Source: Nakamurella panacisegetis
GTDB lineage: Bacteria; Actinomycetota; Actinomycetes; Mycobacteriales; Nakamurellaceae
DNA: 64,000 bases
Direction: 5' to 3'
Assembly (NCBI RefSeq): GCF_900104535.1
Contig: NZ_LT629710.1
Coordinates: forward strand, 372,001 to 436,000
In this document: piece after piece, positions 53,377 through 64,000 of the stretch
Numbering within the stretch: position 1 is the first letter of the stretch
Layout of the letters: every line of letters begins with the position of its first letter
Position numbers and translations under genes: made by a program
Notes under the pieces: model-generated
Told to the model about the DNA's origin: nothing
The model's input: the letters and a program-made list of their open reading frames with translations, nothing else
Databases searched by the model: none

Positions 53377-54288
53377 ATGTTCACACGTGCCAAGCTTGAT
53401 CAAACGTGGTCAAACGGCAGGGTTGATCTGAATCTGGGGACCGCGAGCCACCGTGAGCTCGCCTCGTCGCGGCAGGCCTGGTTCCAGCTCGCCGGAGCCC
53501 TGTCGGGACTCGTCGTCCTGGCCGTCGCCCTACCTGCGCCGTCGTCGGTCCGCGCCGTACTGGCCGGACCGGCCACCTCGGCCGACCGGCCCGCCCAGCT
53601 GGTCGCATCGGTTGCCCTGGCTGCGGCATCACTGCTGGTCTGGACCCTGCTGACCTGGGCCATCCTGGTCGCGCTGGTGGCGCTGGGCGGTCATCTTCCG
53701 GGCTCGGCCGGACGCTCGGCGCACGTCCTGCTGGGCCGCATCGCGCCGAAGGCCGCCCGGAAGCTCGTTCTGTCGGTCGTCGGCGTCTCGCTCATGTCCG
53801 GCCTCGCGGTGGGAGGAGCGCCCGGCGCGTCGGCGGTATCCGCGCCACCGGGCGCGGATCAGTCGTCGGCGTCCGGGCCGTCGGGCGACACCGCGACCAC
53901 GAGTTGGACCCCCGTCGAGGGGTCGGCGGTCCAACTCGATCGCGTCCCGGTGCCGACCGTCGGTCTCGATCGACCGGAAGCCCCGACCCCGACGCCACTG
54001 GACATCGATTGGCCAACCACCCCGTCGACCAGCGGCGCGGCGGTCGGGTCACCGGCGCGAACGGTCGACGTGGACTGGCCGCGGTCGACCGAGCCGGTGG
54101 TGGTGCGGCGCGGCGACTCACTCTGGAGCATCGCCGCCGCCCACCTCCCGGCCGGAGCATCGCCAGCGGAGATCACCCAGGCCTGGCACCGCTGGTACGC
54201 GGCCAACAAGTCCGTCATCGGGGCCGATCCCGATCGCATCCTGCCCGGGCAGATCCTGCTGCCACCGACCCAGCCGAACGGGGAATGA
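53377..54288 (+). CDS. LysM-domain membrane protein
   Basis: 303 residues: N-terminal membrane helices at about 38-60 (AGALSGLVVLAVALPA), 72-105 (LVASVALAAASLLVWTLLTW, continuing ILVALVALGG) and about 128-145, a Pro/Ser/Thr-rich linker (150-225), and a C-terminal LysM domain (VVVRRGDSLWSIAAAHLPAG...ITQAWHRWYAANKSVIGADPDRILPGQILLPP) that would bind peptidoglycan or a related glycan. It lies 1 bp from the Rv3235-family gene and the two are probably co-expressed. The upstream 90 bp holds several tttgac/gtcaaa words. Confidence 0.85.
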   Translation: MFTRAKLDQTWSNGRVDLNLGTASHRELASSRQAWFQLAGALSGLVVLAVALPAPSSVRAVLAGPATSADRPAQLVASVALAAASLLVWTLLTWAILVALVALGGHLPGSAGRSAHVLLGRIAPKAARKLVLSVVGVSLMSGLAVGGAPGASAVSAPPGADQSSASGPSGDTATTSWTPVEGSAVQLDRVPVPTVGLDRPEAPTPTPLDIDWPTTPSTSGAAVGSPARTVDVDWPRSTEPVVVRRGDSLWSIAAAHLPAGASPAEITQAWHRWYAANKSVIGADPDRILPGQILLPPTQPNGE

Positions 54289-54289
54289 C

Positions 54290-54922
54290 ATGACCTCCGC
54301 ACTGATCGACTCCGACGCGTTCCCCGCCGCCCCGGACCGGGCCGGCGCCACCACTACTCGGCGTCCCTACCTGGCGCCGGTGCCGGACTGCGACCCGCCG
54401 TTCGACGACGAACGGACCCCGGTCGGCCGGATCCAACAGCTCCGTCGGCCATCACGCACACTCGTCCCGGTCGAGGAACCCGCCAGGCGACGTCCGCTGC
54501 CGTTCACGGCGCCTGACCTCGCGCCCACGGCGGGCGAACCGGAGGCCATCGCCGACGCCGACGTGCCCGGTTGGTCGCAGGACGCCGACGTCGGCGTCCG
54601 CCGTACCGCGACCGCCGACCTGCCACCGGCCGCCCGGTCGGGCCAGATGCTCGCGCGCGCCCTGGTCGAGATGCTGTCCGGGCAGCGCCCGGTGAGCCAA
54701 CTCCGAGTGCACTGCTCACCTGAGGTGTTCGCCGGGCTGCAGGGGCGTCCGACGGTGCCGGGCGCGCTGAGCCACCTGCTCACTGTGCGGGTGTGCGAGC
54801 CGGCGGACGGCGTGGCCGAGATCAGTGCGGCGTTCCGGCGGGGGCAGCGGGTGCGGGCGATCGCGTTCCGGATCCAGGGTGTTGACGGTCGCTGGCGGAT
54901 CACCGCGCTGCAGACCGGCTGA
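54290..54922 (+). CDS. Rv3235 family protein
   Basis: 210 residues. The first 120 are Pro/Arg-rich and low complexity; the C-terminal 85 form the conserved domain: MLARALVEMLSGQRPVSQLRVHCSPEVFAGL, RVCEPADGVAEISAAFRRGQRVRAIAFRIQ, GRWRITALQTG. This is the actinobacterial Rv3235 family, usually found near secA, with unknown function; the fold resembles SecA-neighbour wing proteins. It follows the LysM gene by 1 bp and ends at a strong terminator, convergent with secA. Confidence 0.82.
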   Translation: MTSALIDSDAFPAAPDRAGATTTRRPYLAPVPDCDPPFDDERTPVGRIQQLRRPSRTLVPVEEPARRRPLPFTAPDLAPTAGEPEAIADADVPGWSQDADVGVRRTATADLPPAARSGQMLARALVEMLSGQRPVSQLRVHCSPEVFAGLQGRPTVPGALSHLLTVRVCEPADGVAEISAAFRRGQRVRAIAFRIQGVDGRWRITALQTG

Positions 54923-54943
54923 CGGAACCCCTTGCCCGACAGC

Positions 54944-54980
54944 GAAAGGGCCGGCCCGAGGTGCCCGGGCCGGCCCTTTC
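54944..54980. terminator. Bidirectional terminator between the Rv3235-like gene and secA
   Basis: gaaagggccggcccg (54944-54958) pairs perfectly with cgggccggccctttc (54966-54980) across a 7-nt loop, between two convergent stop codons (54922 and 54994). Confidence 0.85.
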
Positions 54981-54993
54981 CGCTATCTGCGGA

Positions 54994-57933
<2,940 letters not shown>

Positions 57934-58123
57934 GTGGTCACCCTCGGTCGATTTCTCACCAGCCGCAGCCCGCGGGCGCGCTTCCGCGCAGCGGACTACC
58001 TCCGGAGACTCTTGACTCCCCCGGCAGTGCCCATGGTAAGCGCACCGCGGCTCGGGCATGACGCTCGTCGGGGGCTTTCGCGATCAGCCATGCGCATCCG
58101 GCCCACCGGCCACCCGACGCAGA

Positions 58124-58161
58124 ACCCCCGCGTCCGTCGGCTCGCCGACGAACGCGGGGGT
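58124..58161 (-). terminator. Intrinsic terminator after hpf
   Basis: acccccgcgt (58124-58133) pairs with acgcgggggt (58152-58161), with an inner cgtcgg/ccgacg stem. It lies 26 bp beyond the hpf stop on the leftward strand, in the 254-bp gap before secA. Confidence 0.8.
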
Positions 58162-58187
58162 GGATGCTCCGACTGTGCGCCTGGAAC

Positions 58188-58808
58188 TCAGGTCAGGCGC
58201 AGCAGCCCGTAGTCGAAGCCCTTGCGCCGATAGACGACCGAGCACAGCCCCGACTCGACGTCCTTGAACAGGTAGAAGTCGTGCCCGACGAGTTCCATCT
58301 GGTACAGCGCCTGGTCGACGGTGATCGGGTCGGCCGGGTGGTCCTTGATCCGGACGATCCGGCCCGGTCCGCCATCGGCGGAATCACCGAGTTGGTCGTC
58401 CTGCCACCGATCGACGCCCTCCGCGTTCTCCTCGGAGCTCGCCGGCTCTTCGGGCAGGCCGCCGCCCGGACCGGCCACCACCGAGATCGGTTCGCGGGCA
58501 TGCTGTTTGTGGTGCCGGATGTCGGCCGACCGACGCAGGCGCGCCTCGAGTTTCGCGACGGCGGAGTCCAGCGCGGTGTAGAAGGTGTCGGCACTGGCCT
58601 CGGCCCGCACCGCTGGTCCCCGGCTGGCCAGGGTGATCTGCACTCGTTGGCAGGTTTTCGAGAGCCGACGGTTGGACTCGTGCGACAGTTCCACGTCGAC
58701 CCGGATGATCTTCGAGTCGTACCGCTCACTTCGGGCCAGCTTGTCGGCCACATGTGTCCGGAAATGCTCCGGAACCTCCACGTTGCGGCCCTTGACGACA
58801 ATGTCCAC
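58188..58808 (-). CDS. hpf: Long-form ribosome hibernation promoting factor
   Basis: 206-residue HPF-long: N-terminal S30AE/YfiA domain (MDIVVKGRNVEVPEHFRTHVADKL to about residue 105, with the basic KLEARLRRSADIRHHKQH), an acidic linker, and the C-terminal dimerisation domain (VRIKDHPADPITVDQALYQMELVGHDFYLF, VVYRRKGFDYGLLRL) that pairs 70S ribosomes into 100S dimers. Order comF-hpf-secA matches mycobacteria (Rv3242c-Rv3240c). A 210-bp gap separates it from comF and probably holds its stress-inducible promoter; none was clear. Confidence 0.96.
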   Translation of the reverse strand: MDIVVKGRNVEVPEHFRTHVADKLARSERYDSKIIRVDVELSHESNRRLSKTCQRVQITLASRGPAVRAEASADTFYTALDSAVAKLEARLRRSADIRHHKQHAREPISVVAGPGGGLPEEPASSEENAEGVDRWQDDQLGDSADGGPGRIVRIKDHPADPITVDQALYQMELVGHDFYLFKDVESGLCSVVYRRKGFDYGLLRLT

Positions 58809-59018
58809 GCGTCCTCCAGGCGATCATGGCGGCCGGAGTCCACCGGGCGCGCCAACTCCACTGCTGTCCACACCCCGAGCGAGACCATCGCTGCTGGATC
58901 CGGACTCACCCGGGTTACCTTCGAACCTACCGGCACATCATCGAAGTGCAAGGTGGACAACACCAATGCGTCACCTGTCGTTTTCGTGACAGACACTCCG
59001 TCAGGTCGGCCGCGATTC

Positions 59019-59735
59019 TCACCGAACGGACCGCCAGGGCGCCGCCGATGCCAGGGCCACCACCGCTTTGACCTCGATTCCGGTGACCGAGAGTGTTCGC
59101 AGCGAGGCGACCACTGTCGCGCCGGTGGTGATCACGTCATCCAGCAGCACCACCGGCACTCCGGGGGGCGGGCGTCCGGCCGTGCGCAGACGGATCCGCC
59201 CGGCCAGGTTCGCCGCCCGGCCCGACGCGTCGAGCCCGACCGAGTCACGGGCCCGCCCGGCCGTGTAGAGGCACGGGGCCACACCGGCCGTCACTCCGCG
59301 CCCGGCCAGGGTCGAGGCCGCGCTCTCCGCCATGGCCCGTACCGGGTCCCCGCCCCTGGCCCGGGCGGCGCTCCGCCGGCTGGGGGCGGGCACGATCCAC
59401 ACCTCGGGCGGGATCAGGTCGATCCGGCGCAGGCGAAACATGGCCGTGCCCACCGAGCACCCGAGTCGAGCCGGCAGATCCCGGCGGCCACGCTCCTTGC
59501 CGGCGATGATGGCCGCCCGTACTGGCCCGGCGTAGCGGGCCAGGGCCATCACCGGCGGCAGGTGCAGGTCGGCCGCTCCGTCCAGGGTGAGGCCCGGCAG
59601 CGCCACCGATCGGGCCCGCGAGGACAGCGTCGCCGCGCATCCGGGACACCAGGGCTCCGGGCCGCCGCAGCCGGGACACGGCCGGGGGAGCACGAGATCG
59701 AGGAGGACCGCGAACGGGCCGGGCTCACCGGACAT
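59019..59735 (-). CDS. comF: ComF-family amidophosphoribosyltransferase-like protein
   Basis: 238-residue ComF/GntX-like protein. N-terminal zinc finger RPCPGCGGPEPWCPGC, followed by a PRTase fold with the PRPP loop VPVVLLDDVITTGATVVASL. ComF binds single-stranded DNA helicase partners in competent bacteria; in actinobacteria the function is not established. The N-terminus MSGEPGPFAVLLDLVLP fixes the start at 59735. A pair of imperfect 28-bp direct repeats (cgccgggccggggccacagg type) lies between it and lpqB. Confidence 0.92.
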   Translation of the reverse strand: MSGEPGPFAVLLDLVLPRPCPGCGGPEPWCPGCAATLSSRARSVALPGLTLDGAADLHLPPVMALARYAGPVRAAIIAGKERGRRDLPARLGCSVGTAMFRLRRIDLIPPEVWIVPAPSRRSAARARGGDPVRAMAESAASTLAGRGVTAGVAPCLYTAGRARDSVGLDASGRAANLAGRIRLRTAGRPPPGVPVVLLDDVITTGATVVASLRTLSVTGIEVKAVVALASAAPWRSVR

Positions 59736-59866
59736 GCCACCAACCGTCGGCCGGACCGGCCGTCACGGCAACCGGCGACGGACGGTTGTGGACAACCCCG
59801 GCACCGGTGGACAAGCGCCGGGCCGGGGCCACAGGGATGGACGTGCGCCGGGCCGGGGCCCCAGGG

Positions 59867-61762
59867 TCAGTGCGGGAAGAAGACGCTCAACGCCGTGCCG
59901 TCGCCCGAGACCCGGGCCGGGCCGACCCATTCGCCGCTGGTCTGGCTGCCGCTGAGCGCAGAGATCGTCCCCGCCTCGCCGGGCGCCTGAGCCGAGACCA
60001 CGTACATCGAGGCGGCGGCCGACGTGGTGTCCGTGTCGGTCGTCGTAGTGGTGTCACCCGGGCCGACCGCCGACCCGGAGGCCGTGTTGACGGCGAGCGA
60101 TTGCACGTCGTTGTTCAGCCCGGTCGAGGTCAGCTGGATGGCATTGGACCCGTCCACGTCCAGGCTGGTGATCGATCGGAACCCGAGCCCGGAGCCGGAC
60201 TCCCGGCCGACCGCCAGCAATTCCGTGGCCGAGCTGAACACGACCGAGCCCACCTGTCCGAGTTGGCTGCGGATCGGTTGCAGGTTGATCACCGACAGGG
60301 TGTCCGGACCGTCGGCCGGCGCGGGGGCCGTGGAGTCCGCCTTGCCGGCGGTCGTCGACGAGGCGATGGCCCCCATGAACAACTGGCCGTCGGCCACGAT
60401 GGCCACCCGGATACCGTCCGGCGACAGGGTGAGCCCGGTGACCGTTCGACCTTCCAGACCGCTGACCCCCACCTTGGCCCGGCTGGGCAGCCCGGCAGCG
60501 CCGGTCAGGCTGGTCGACACCTGATAGATCTCGGGCGCCGTAGTGCCGTTCTGCACCACCCACACCTCGTCACCGGTGCGGTTGAACGTCGGCTGGGTGA
60601 GGGTCTTGGCCCGCAGGGCGGATTGCGGGGTTCCGCCGTCGTACCGTCCGATGAGCAGGGTCTGCCCGGCTCCCCCGGCGGGATCCGATACGCCGGCGAC
60701 CATGCCGGTGCCGGCCGACATGGCCGCGGAAACCACCCTGGCCGCCCCGCTGCCGAAGCTTCCGGACATCGGGGCCCCGGTCAGCAGGTCGACGACGCGG
60801 TGGTTGCGGTCCACGTAGTAGGGATCGGAGACGACCTGGCCGGTACCCGGGACCCGATCCGGGCTGAACGACTCGAGGGCCTGACGGGTGTACGCCGAGT
60901 CGCTGAGCAGGACCCCATTGACCGCGATCATCACCTGGGCCACGTCCGGATTCAGGGTCCAGACGATTTGGGCGGCCAGCGCCGCCTGGTCGGCCGGTTT
61001 CGGCAGATCGATGCCCAGCAGGTCGACGTGCGCGATACCGCGCTGGTCGATGGTCACAGCGGTGCGCAGGGACCCCTGGTCCAGCTCGGACTGGGCGGCC
61101 CCCTTGAGCAGACCGGCCGGGCCCGCCAGCAGCAGGTTGACCAGCGTCGCCACCCGGTTCCTGGTCGTGCCCGTGATCAGATAGCGCCGGTCGGGTACGA
61201 CGACGGTGCGGCTGGCGTCCAGGAAGTACACGGTGCGCGCCGCATAGACCCGGTTGAAGTCCGACTGCAGGATCAGCAGAGCGGTCGGCGGATCGCTGAT
61301 CCGCCACTGACCGCTCTCCTGCACCAGATGGAGCGTGACCTTGATGTCGAGTCCGTTGCCCGGGCGGTACGCCTTGTCCGTGTCCAGGGTGCCCTCCGAG
61401 GTACCGGTGATGACAACCGTGCCGTTGTCGCCCGGGATCACCTTCTGGTTGCTCAGGATCTGCACCGTGCTCGGCGGATTGGTCTTCCAGTCCGCTCTGG
61501 CCTTCGCCGTGAGGTACTGCGCGGGAGCGTCGAACACGGACCCGACGGCACCGGTGGACGACACCCGGGCCGCGGCCTGGATGAAGCTGCTGACGATGAC
61601 GCCCGGCCCGGAGCCGGGGATTGGCGGCGCCGGCGCCGACTCGCTGACCTGATCGGCGACCCGGCTGACGGCATGGACGGCGCTCGACCCCGGGATCCCG
61701 CTGCAGCCGACCAGCAGCACGGCCACCGCTCCCATCAGCAGAAGCCTTGTCCGAGACCTCAT
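59867..61762 (-). CDS. lpqB: Lipoprotein LpqB, MtrAB accessory protein
   Basis: 631-residue lipoprotein that modulates the MtrB sensor. A lipobox AVLLVGCSGIPG puts the lipidated Cys at residue 20. A GerMN domain follows (RNRVATLVNLLLAGPAGLLKG, about residue 190 on), then a WD40/beta-propeller-like C-terminal half (RTVTGLTLSPDGIRVAIVADGQLF, VGSVVFSSATELLAVG). ATG 61762 overlaps the mtrB stop as ATGA. Length is close to mycobacterial LpqB (583), with an extra Thr/Asp-rich insert near residue 575. Confidence 0.95.
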   Translation of the reverse strand: MRSRTRLLLMGAVAVLLVGCSGIPGSSAVHAVSRVADQVSESAPAPPIPGSGPGVIVSSFIQAAARVSSTGAVGSVFDAPAQYLTAKARADWKTNPPSTVQILSNQKVIPGDNGTVVITGTSEGTLDTDKAYRPGNGLDIKVTLHLVQESGQWRISDPPTALLILQSDFNRVYAARTVYFLDASRTVVVPDRRYLITGTTRNRVATLVNLLLAGPAGLLKGAAQSELDQGSLRTAVTIDQRGIAHVDLLGIDLPKPADQAALAAQIVWTLNPDVAQVMIAVNGVLLSDSAYTRQALESFSPDRVPGTGQVVSDPYYVDRNHRVVDLLTGAPMSGSFGSGAARVVSAAMSAGTGMVAGVSDPAGGAGQTLLIGRYDGGTPQSALRAKTLTQPTFNRTGDEVWVVQNGTTAPEIYQVSTSLTGAAGLPSRAKVGVSGLEGRTVTGLTLSPDGIRVAIVADGQLFMGAIASSTTAGKADSTAPAPADGPDTLSVINLQPIRSQLGQVGSVVFSSATELLAVGRESGSGLGFRSITSLDVDGSNAIQLTSTGLNNDVQSLAVNTASGSAVGPGDTTTTTDTDTTSAAASMYVVSAQAPGEAGTISALSGSQTSGEWVGPARVSGDGTALSVFFPH

Positions 61763-63495
61763 CTGGCCCCCTCGTCCTTCGCGTCCAGAACACCCGGCCA
61801 GTTGATGGTGCCGCCGGCGGGCAGGGCACCGGCCAGGCCGTGGTGGTTCCAATCCCGATTGTCCATCGGGTCCGAGGCGTCCGGGCCCGCGTCGTCACCC
61901 TCATCACCGATCCGGAGCGGAAGCGGCGACGACTCCACCAGCGCGCCGGCCACCAGCGGGAGTGTCAGCCGGAACCGGGCGCCCTGACCCGGCCCGCCCG
62001 ACGCCTGCAGCCAACCGCCGTGCAGCCGGGCGTCCTCGAGGGAGATGGCCAGACCGAGTCCGGTGCCGCCGGTCTGGCGCTGGCGCGACGGATCGGCCCG
62101 CCAGAAGCGGTTGAACACCAGTCCGGCCTCACCGGGTTTGAGTCCGACGCCGTGATCGGTGACGGTGATCGCCAGCACGTCGGAGTCACTGACCAGTTCG
62201 ACGTCGACCGTGCTCCCGTCAGCGTGGTCGATGGCGTTGTTGAGCAGGTTCCGCAGGATGCGTTCGACCCGGCGGCTGTCGATCTCAGCCACCACCGGCT
62301 TCGGGGGAAGGGTTCGTCGGATCTTCACGCCGGCGTTCGCGGCGATCGGCTCTGACGCGGCGATGCAGGACGCGATCACGCCCCGGATGTCCACCTTCTC
62401 GGCCGAGAGCTCGGCCATCCCGGCGTCGTACCGGCTGATCTCGAGCAGGTCGGCCAGCAGGGTCTCGAACCGATCGAGTTCGGCCACCAGCAGCTCCGTG
62501 GAGCGGCCGAGGTGGGCCGGCAGGTCCTCCCGGCTGTCGTAGAGCAGGTCGGCGGCCATCCGGACCGTCGTCACCGGGGTGCGCAACTCGTGGGAGACAT
62601 CCGAGGTGAACCGCCGTTGCAGGCTGCCGAACTCCTCGAGCTGGCGGATCTGCGCGCGGATGGCATCGGCCATGCCGTTGAACGATCGGGCCAGGGCGGT
62701 GAGCTCGATCGGTCCCTTGACGGGCATCCGCTCGGCCAGGTCGCCGGCGGCCAGCCGCTGGGCCACCGCTGCGGCCCGCCGGACCGGGCGGACCACCTGC
62801 AGGGCCACCAGGACGGCGATCAGAGCCAGGGCCAGGGCCAGGCCCGCCCCGCCCAGCAGCAGCGTGTTCCGCACCACCGCGGCGGTGGCCTGATCGGCCG
62901 CCAATGAGAAGATCAGGAACACCGAGAAGGTATCGGTGCTGGTCGAGGCGGGTGAGCCGACCACCAGGGCCGGGACGTTCCGCACCGTCGTGTACTGGTA
63001 GGCGACGTTTCCCTCCAGCACGGATGCCTTCAGGTCCGCCGGGACGTCGGCGGCGAGCGGCCCGACGGTCAACGAGCTGTCGGCCGGGATGATCACCGGA
63101 TCGAAGGCACCGGAGTTGCTGGCCGTCGCGTTCGACTCGTTGACCAGGGCCGGGTTGCCCAGCTTCTGCAGGGTCAGACCCAGCGCGCGGGCCAGTGAAC
63201 TCGGATCGGCATCGGCCCCCTGCAGGTCGGACTGCACGGTCTGGGCGGCCTTCTCGACCTCGGCCAGGGCGACGTTCTGCCGCGTCACCAGCAAGCCCTT
63301 GGTGATCTGCTGCTGCAGGACCAATCCGACGCCGAACATGGCCAGCGTGGAGAAGAACAACGTCAGGACGGCGACCCGCAGCAGCAGCGATCGACTCCAG
63401 AAGGACAACGCCGCCCGCAGACGGGAACCCTGCAGACGCAGTGGGACGGCCCGCCGCCGGGGCGACGAGGTCGCCGGCGTTGGACCGATCGTCAC
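61759..63495 (-). CDS. mtrB: Sensor histidine kinase MtrB
   Basis: 578-residue membrane kinase that controls MtrA in cell-wall and division control. Two transmembrane segments (about 35-60 and 205-232) flank an extracellular sensor region. A HAMP domain follows (VVRPVRRAAAVAQRLAAGDLAERMPV), then the H-box RRFTSDVSHELRTPVTTVRM (about residue 303) and ATPase motifs LRNLLNNAIDHADG, VTDHGVGLKPGE, GGTGLGLAI. GTG 63495 overlaps the mtrA stop as GTGA. Confidence 0.97.
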   Translation of the reverse strand: MTIGPTPATSSPRRRAVPLRLQGSRLRAALSFWSRSLLLRVAVLTLFFSTLAMFGVGLVLQQQITKGLLVTRQNVALAEVEKAAQTVQSDLQGADADPSSLARALGLTLQKLGNPALVNESNATASNSGAFDPVIIPADSSLTVGPLAADVPADLKASVLEGNVAYQYTTVRNVPALVVGSPASTSTDTFSVFLIFSLAADQATAAVVRNTLLLGGAGLALALALIAVLVALQVVRPVRRAAAVAQRLAAGDLAERMPVKGPIELTALARSFNGMADAIRAQIRQLEEFGSLQRRFTSDVSHELRTPVTTVRMAADLLYDSREDLPAHLGRSTELLVAELDRFETLLADLLEISRYDAGMAELSAEKVDIRGVIASCIAASEPIAANAGVKIRRTLPPKPVVAEIDSRRVERILRNLLNNAIDHADGSTVDVELVSDSDVLAITVTDHGVGLKPGEAGLVFNRFWRADPSRQRQTGGTGLGLAISLEDARLHGGWLQASGGPGQGARFRLTLPLVAGALVESSPLPLRIGDEGDDAGPDASDPMDNRDWNHHGLAGALPAGGTINWPGVLDAKDEGAR

Positions 63496-64000
63496 GCTAT
63501 GCCGGCCTTGTAACCGACGCCGCGCACCGTGACCACGACCTCGGGCCGCTCCGGGTCCTTCTCGATCTTGCTGCGCAACCGCTGCACGTGCACGTTGACC
63601 AGCCGGGTGTCGGCCGCGTGCCGGTAGCCCCAGACCTGCTCGAGCAGCACTTCACGGGTGAACACCTGACGCGGTTTGCGGGCCAGCGCGACCAGCAGGT
63701 CGAACTCCAACGGGGTCAGCGGGATCGGCTCGTTGTCCCGGGTCACCTGGTGACCCAGCACGTCGATCTCGATGTCGGCCACCCGCAGACGTTCGGCCGT
63801 GCCCACGTCCGCGTGCCGGAGCCGGGCCCGGATCCGGGCGGTCAGCTCCTTGGGCTTGAACGGCTTCATGACGTAGTCGTCGGCCCCGGACTCCAGACCG
63901 AGGACGACGTCGACCGTGTCGGTCTTGGCCGTCAGCATGATGATCGGGATCCCCGACTCGGCCCGGATCTCCTTGCACACGTCCAGACCGGAGGTGCCAG
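63492..64000 (-). CDS. mtrA: Response regulator MtrA, 5' end cut by window edge
   Basis: OmpR/PhoB-type response regulator, partner of MtrB. Visible are the end of the receiver domain (GTSGLDVCKEIRAESGIPIIMLTAKTDTVDVVLGLESGADDYVMKPF, with the conserved Thr/Lys pair) and the complete winged-helix DNA-binding domain (PLTPLEFDLLVALARKPRQVFTREVLLEQVWGYRHAADTRLVNVHVQRLR, ending VRGVGYKAG). The N-terminal part, including the phospho-accepting Asp, lies beyond base 64000. Any internal start inside the visible part is not real. Confidence 0.96.
   Translation of the reverse strand, partial: GTSGLDVCKEIRAESGIPIIMLTAKTDTVDVVLGLESGADDYVMKPFKPKELTARIRARLRHADVGTAERLRVADIEIDVLGHQVTRDNEPIPLTPLEFDLLVALARKPRQVFTREVLLEQVWGYRHAADTRLVNVHVQRLRSKIEKDPERPEVVVTVRGVGYKAGIA

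Noticed and set aside
59786-61987. 733-codon open frame opposite lpqB
   Set aside because: Antisense shadow; lpqB has a lipobox, GerMN domain and coupling with mtrB.

Overview
The window is high-GC DNA from an actinobacterium. Markers of that phylum are WhiB1, the redox pair SigR/RsrA, MtrAB-LpqB, a one-polypeptide 2-oxoglutarate decarboxylase/dehydrogenase (Kgd), long HPF, a 24-residue bL37-like ribosomal protein, and frequent GTG starts with ATGA/GTGA overlaps. From about 28 kb to the right edge the gene order (whiB1, pdtaS, biotinyl protein, rsrA-sigH/R, SRAP, aroA, rsgA, TAG synthase, Rv3235-like, secA, hpf, comF, lpqB-mtrB-mtrA) follows, as I remember it, the Mycobacterium tuberculosis Rv3219-Rv3246c order. 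The histidine-use genes and other accessory content point away from Mycobacterium towards a soil group such as Nakamurella or a relative. The genus is an inference.

Layout. 0-3.1 kb: a cut-off cytosine deaminase, an exported-type EEP phosphatase/nuclease and a PYROXD2-like oxidoreductase. 3.3-13.1 kb: a DUF4190 membrane protein, a fused tandem ABC exporter, a glutaryl-CoA dehydrogenase and kgd. 13.3-14.9 kb: an AbiEi-like/nuclease-fold protein, then about 570 bp of tandem palindromic repeats. 14.9-23.0 kb: a complete histidine-to-glutamate pathway (hutH-hutU-M20 amidohydrolase-hutF-hutI, one strand) with a divergent IclR regulator and an 18-bp perfect palindrome between them. 23.0-27.7 kb: an AAA ATPase, PhhB, RfbC, a histidine phosphatase, a GNAT, a small membrane protein and a diacylglycerol-kinase-family lipid kinase.

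28.0-33.0 kb: whiB1, an old-yellow-enzyme homologue, the PdtaS sensor kinase, the biotinyl protein, bL37 and rsrA-sigR with a textbook SigR-type promoter. 33.1-40.8 kb: YbaK, pdxST with a divergent MocR/PdxR regulator, SRAP, a septum-formation-family protein, aroA and rsgA. 40.9-47.3 kb: a 1309-residue FHA-FtsK/EccC-like ATPase without ESX neighbours, an L,D-transpeptidase lipoprotein and an SGNH hydrolase. 47.5-54.9 kb: YceI, a four-gene run (SAF/CpaB-like, MinD/CpaE-like, TAG synthase, DUF6912), an HTH protein, a hypothetical, a LysM membrane protein and an Rv3235-family protein. 55-64 kb: secA, hpf, comF, lpqB-mtrB-mtrA, all leftward, mtrA cut by the edge.

No tRNA, rRNA, CRISPR array, transposase, integrase or phage gene was seen. 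The least explained material is non-coding: an 8-bp word (gcgcatac) that recurs in inverted pairs in three gene-end regions, a 4-copy tandem array of about 113 bp, and a frame-preserving tandem repeat placed exactly at the coupled stop/start junction of hutF.
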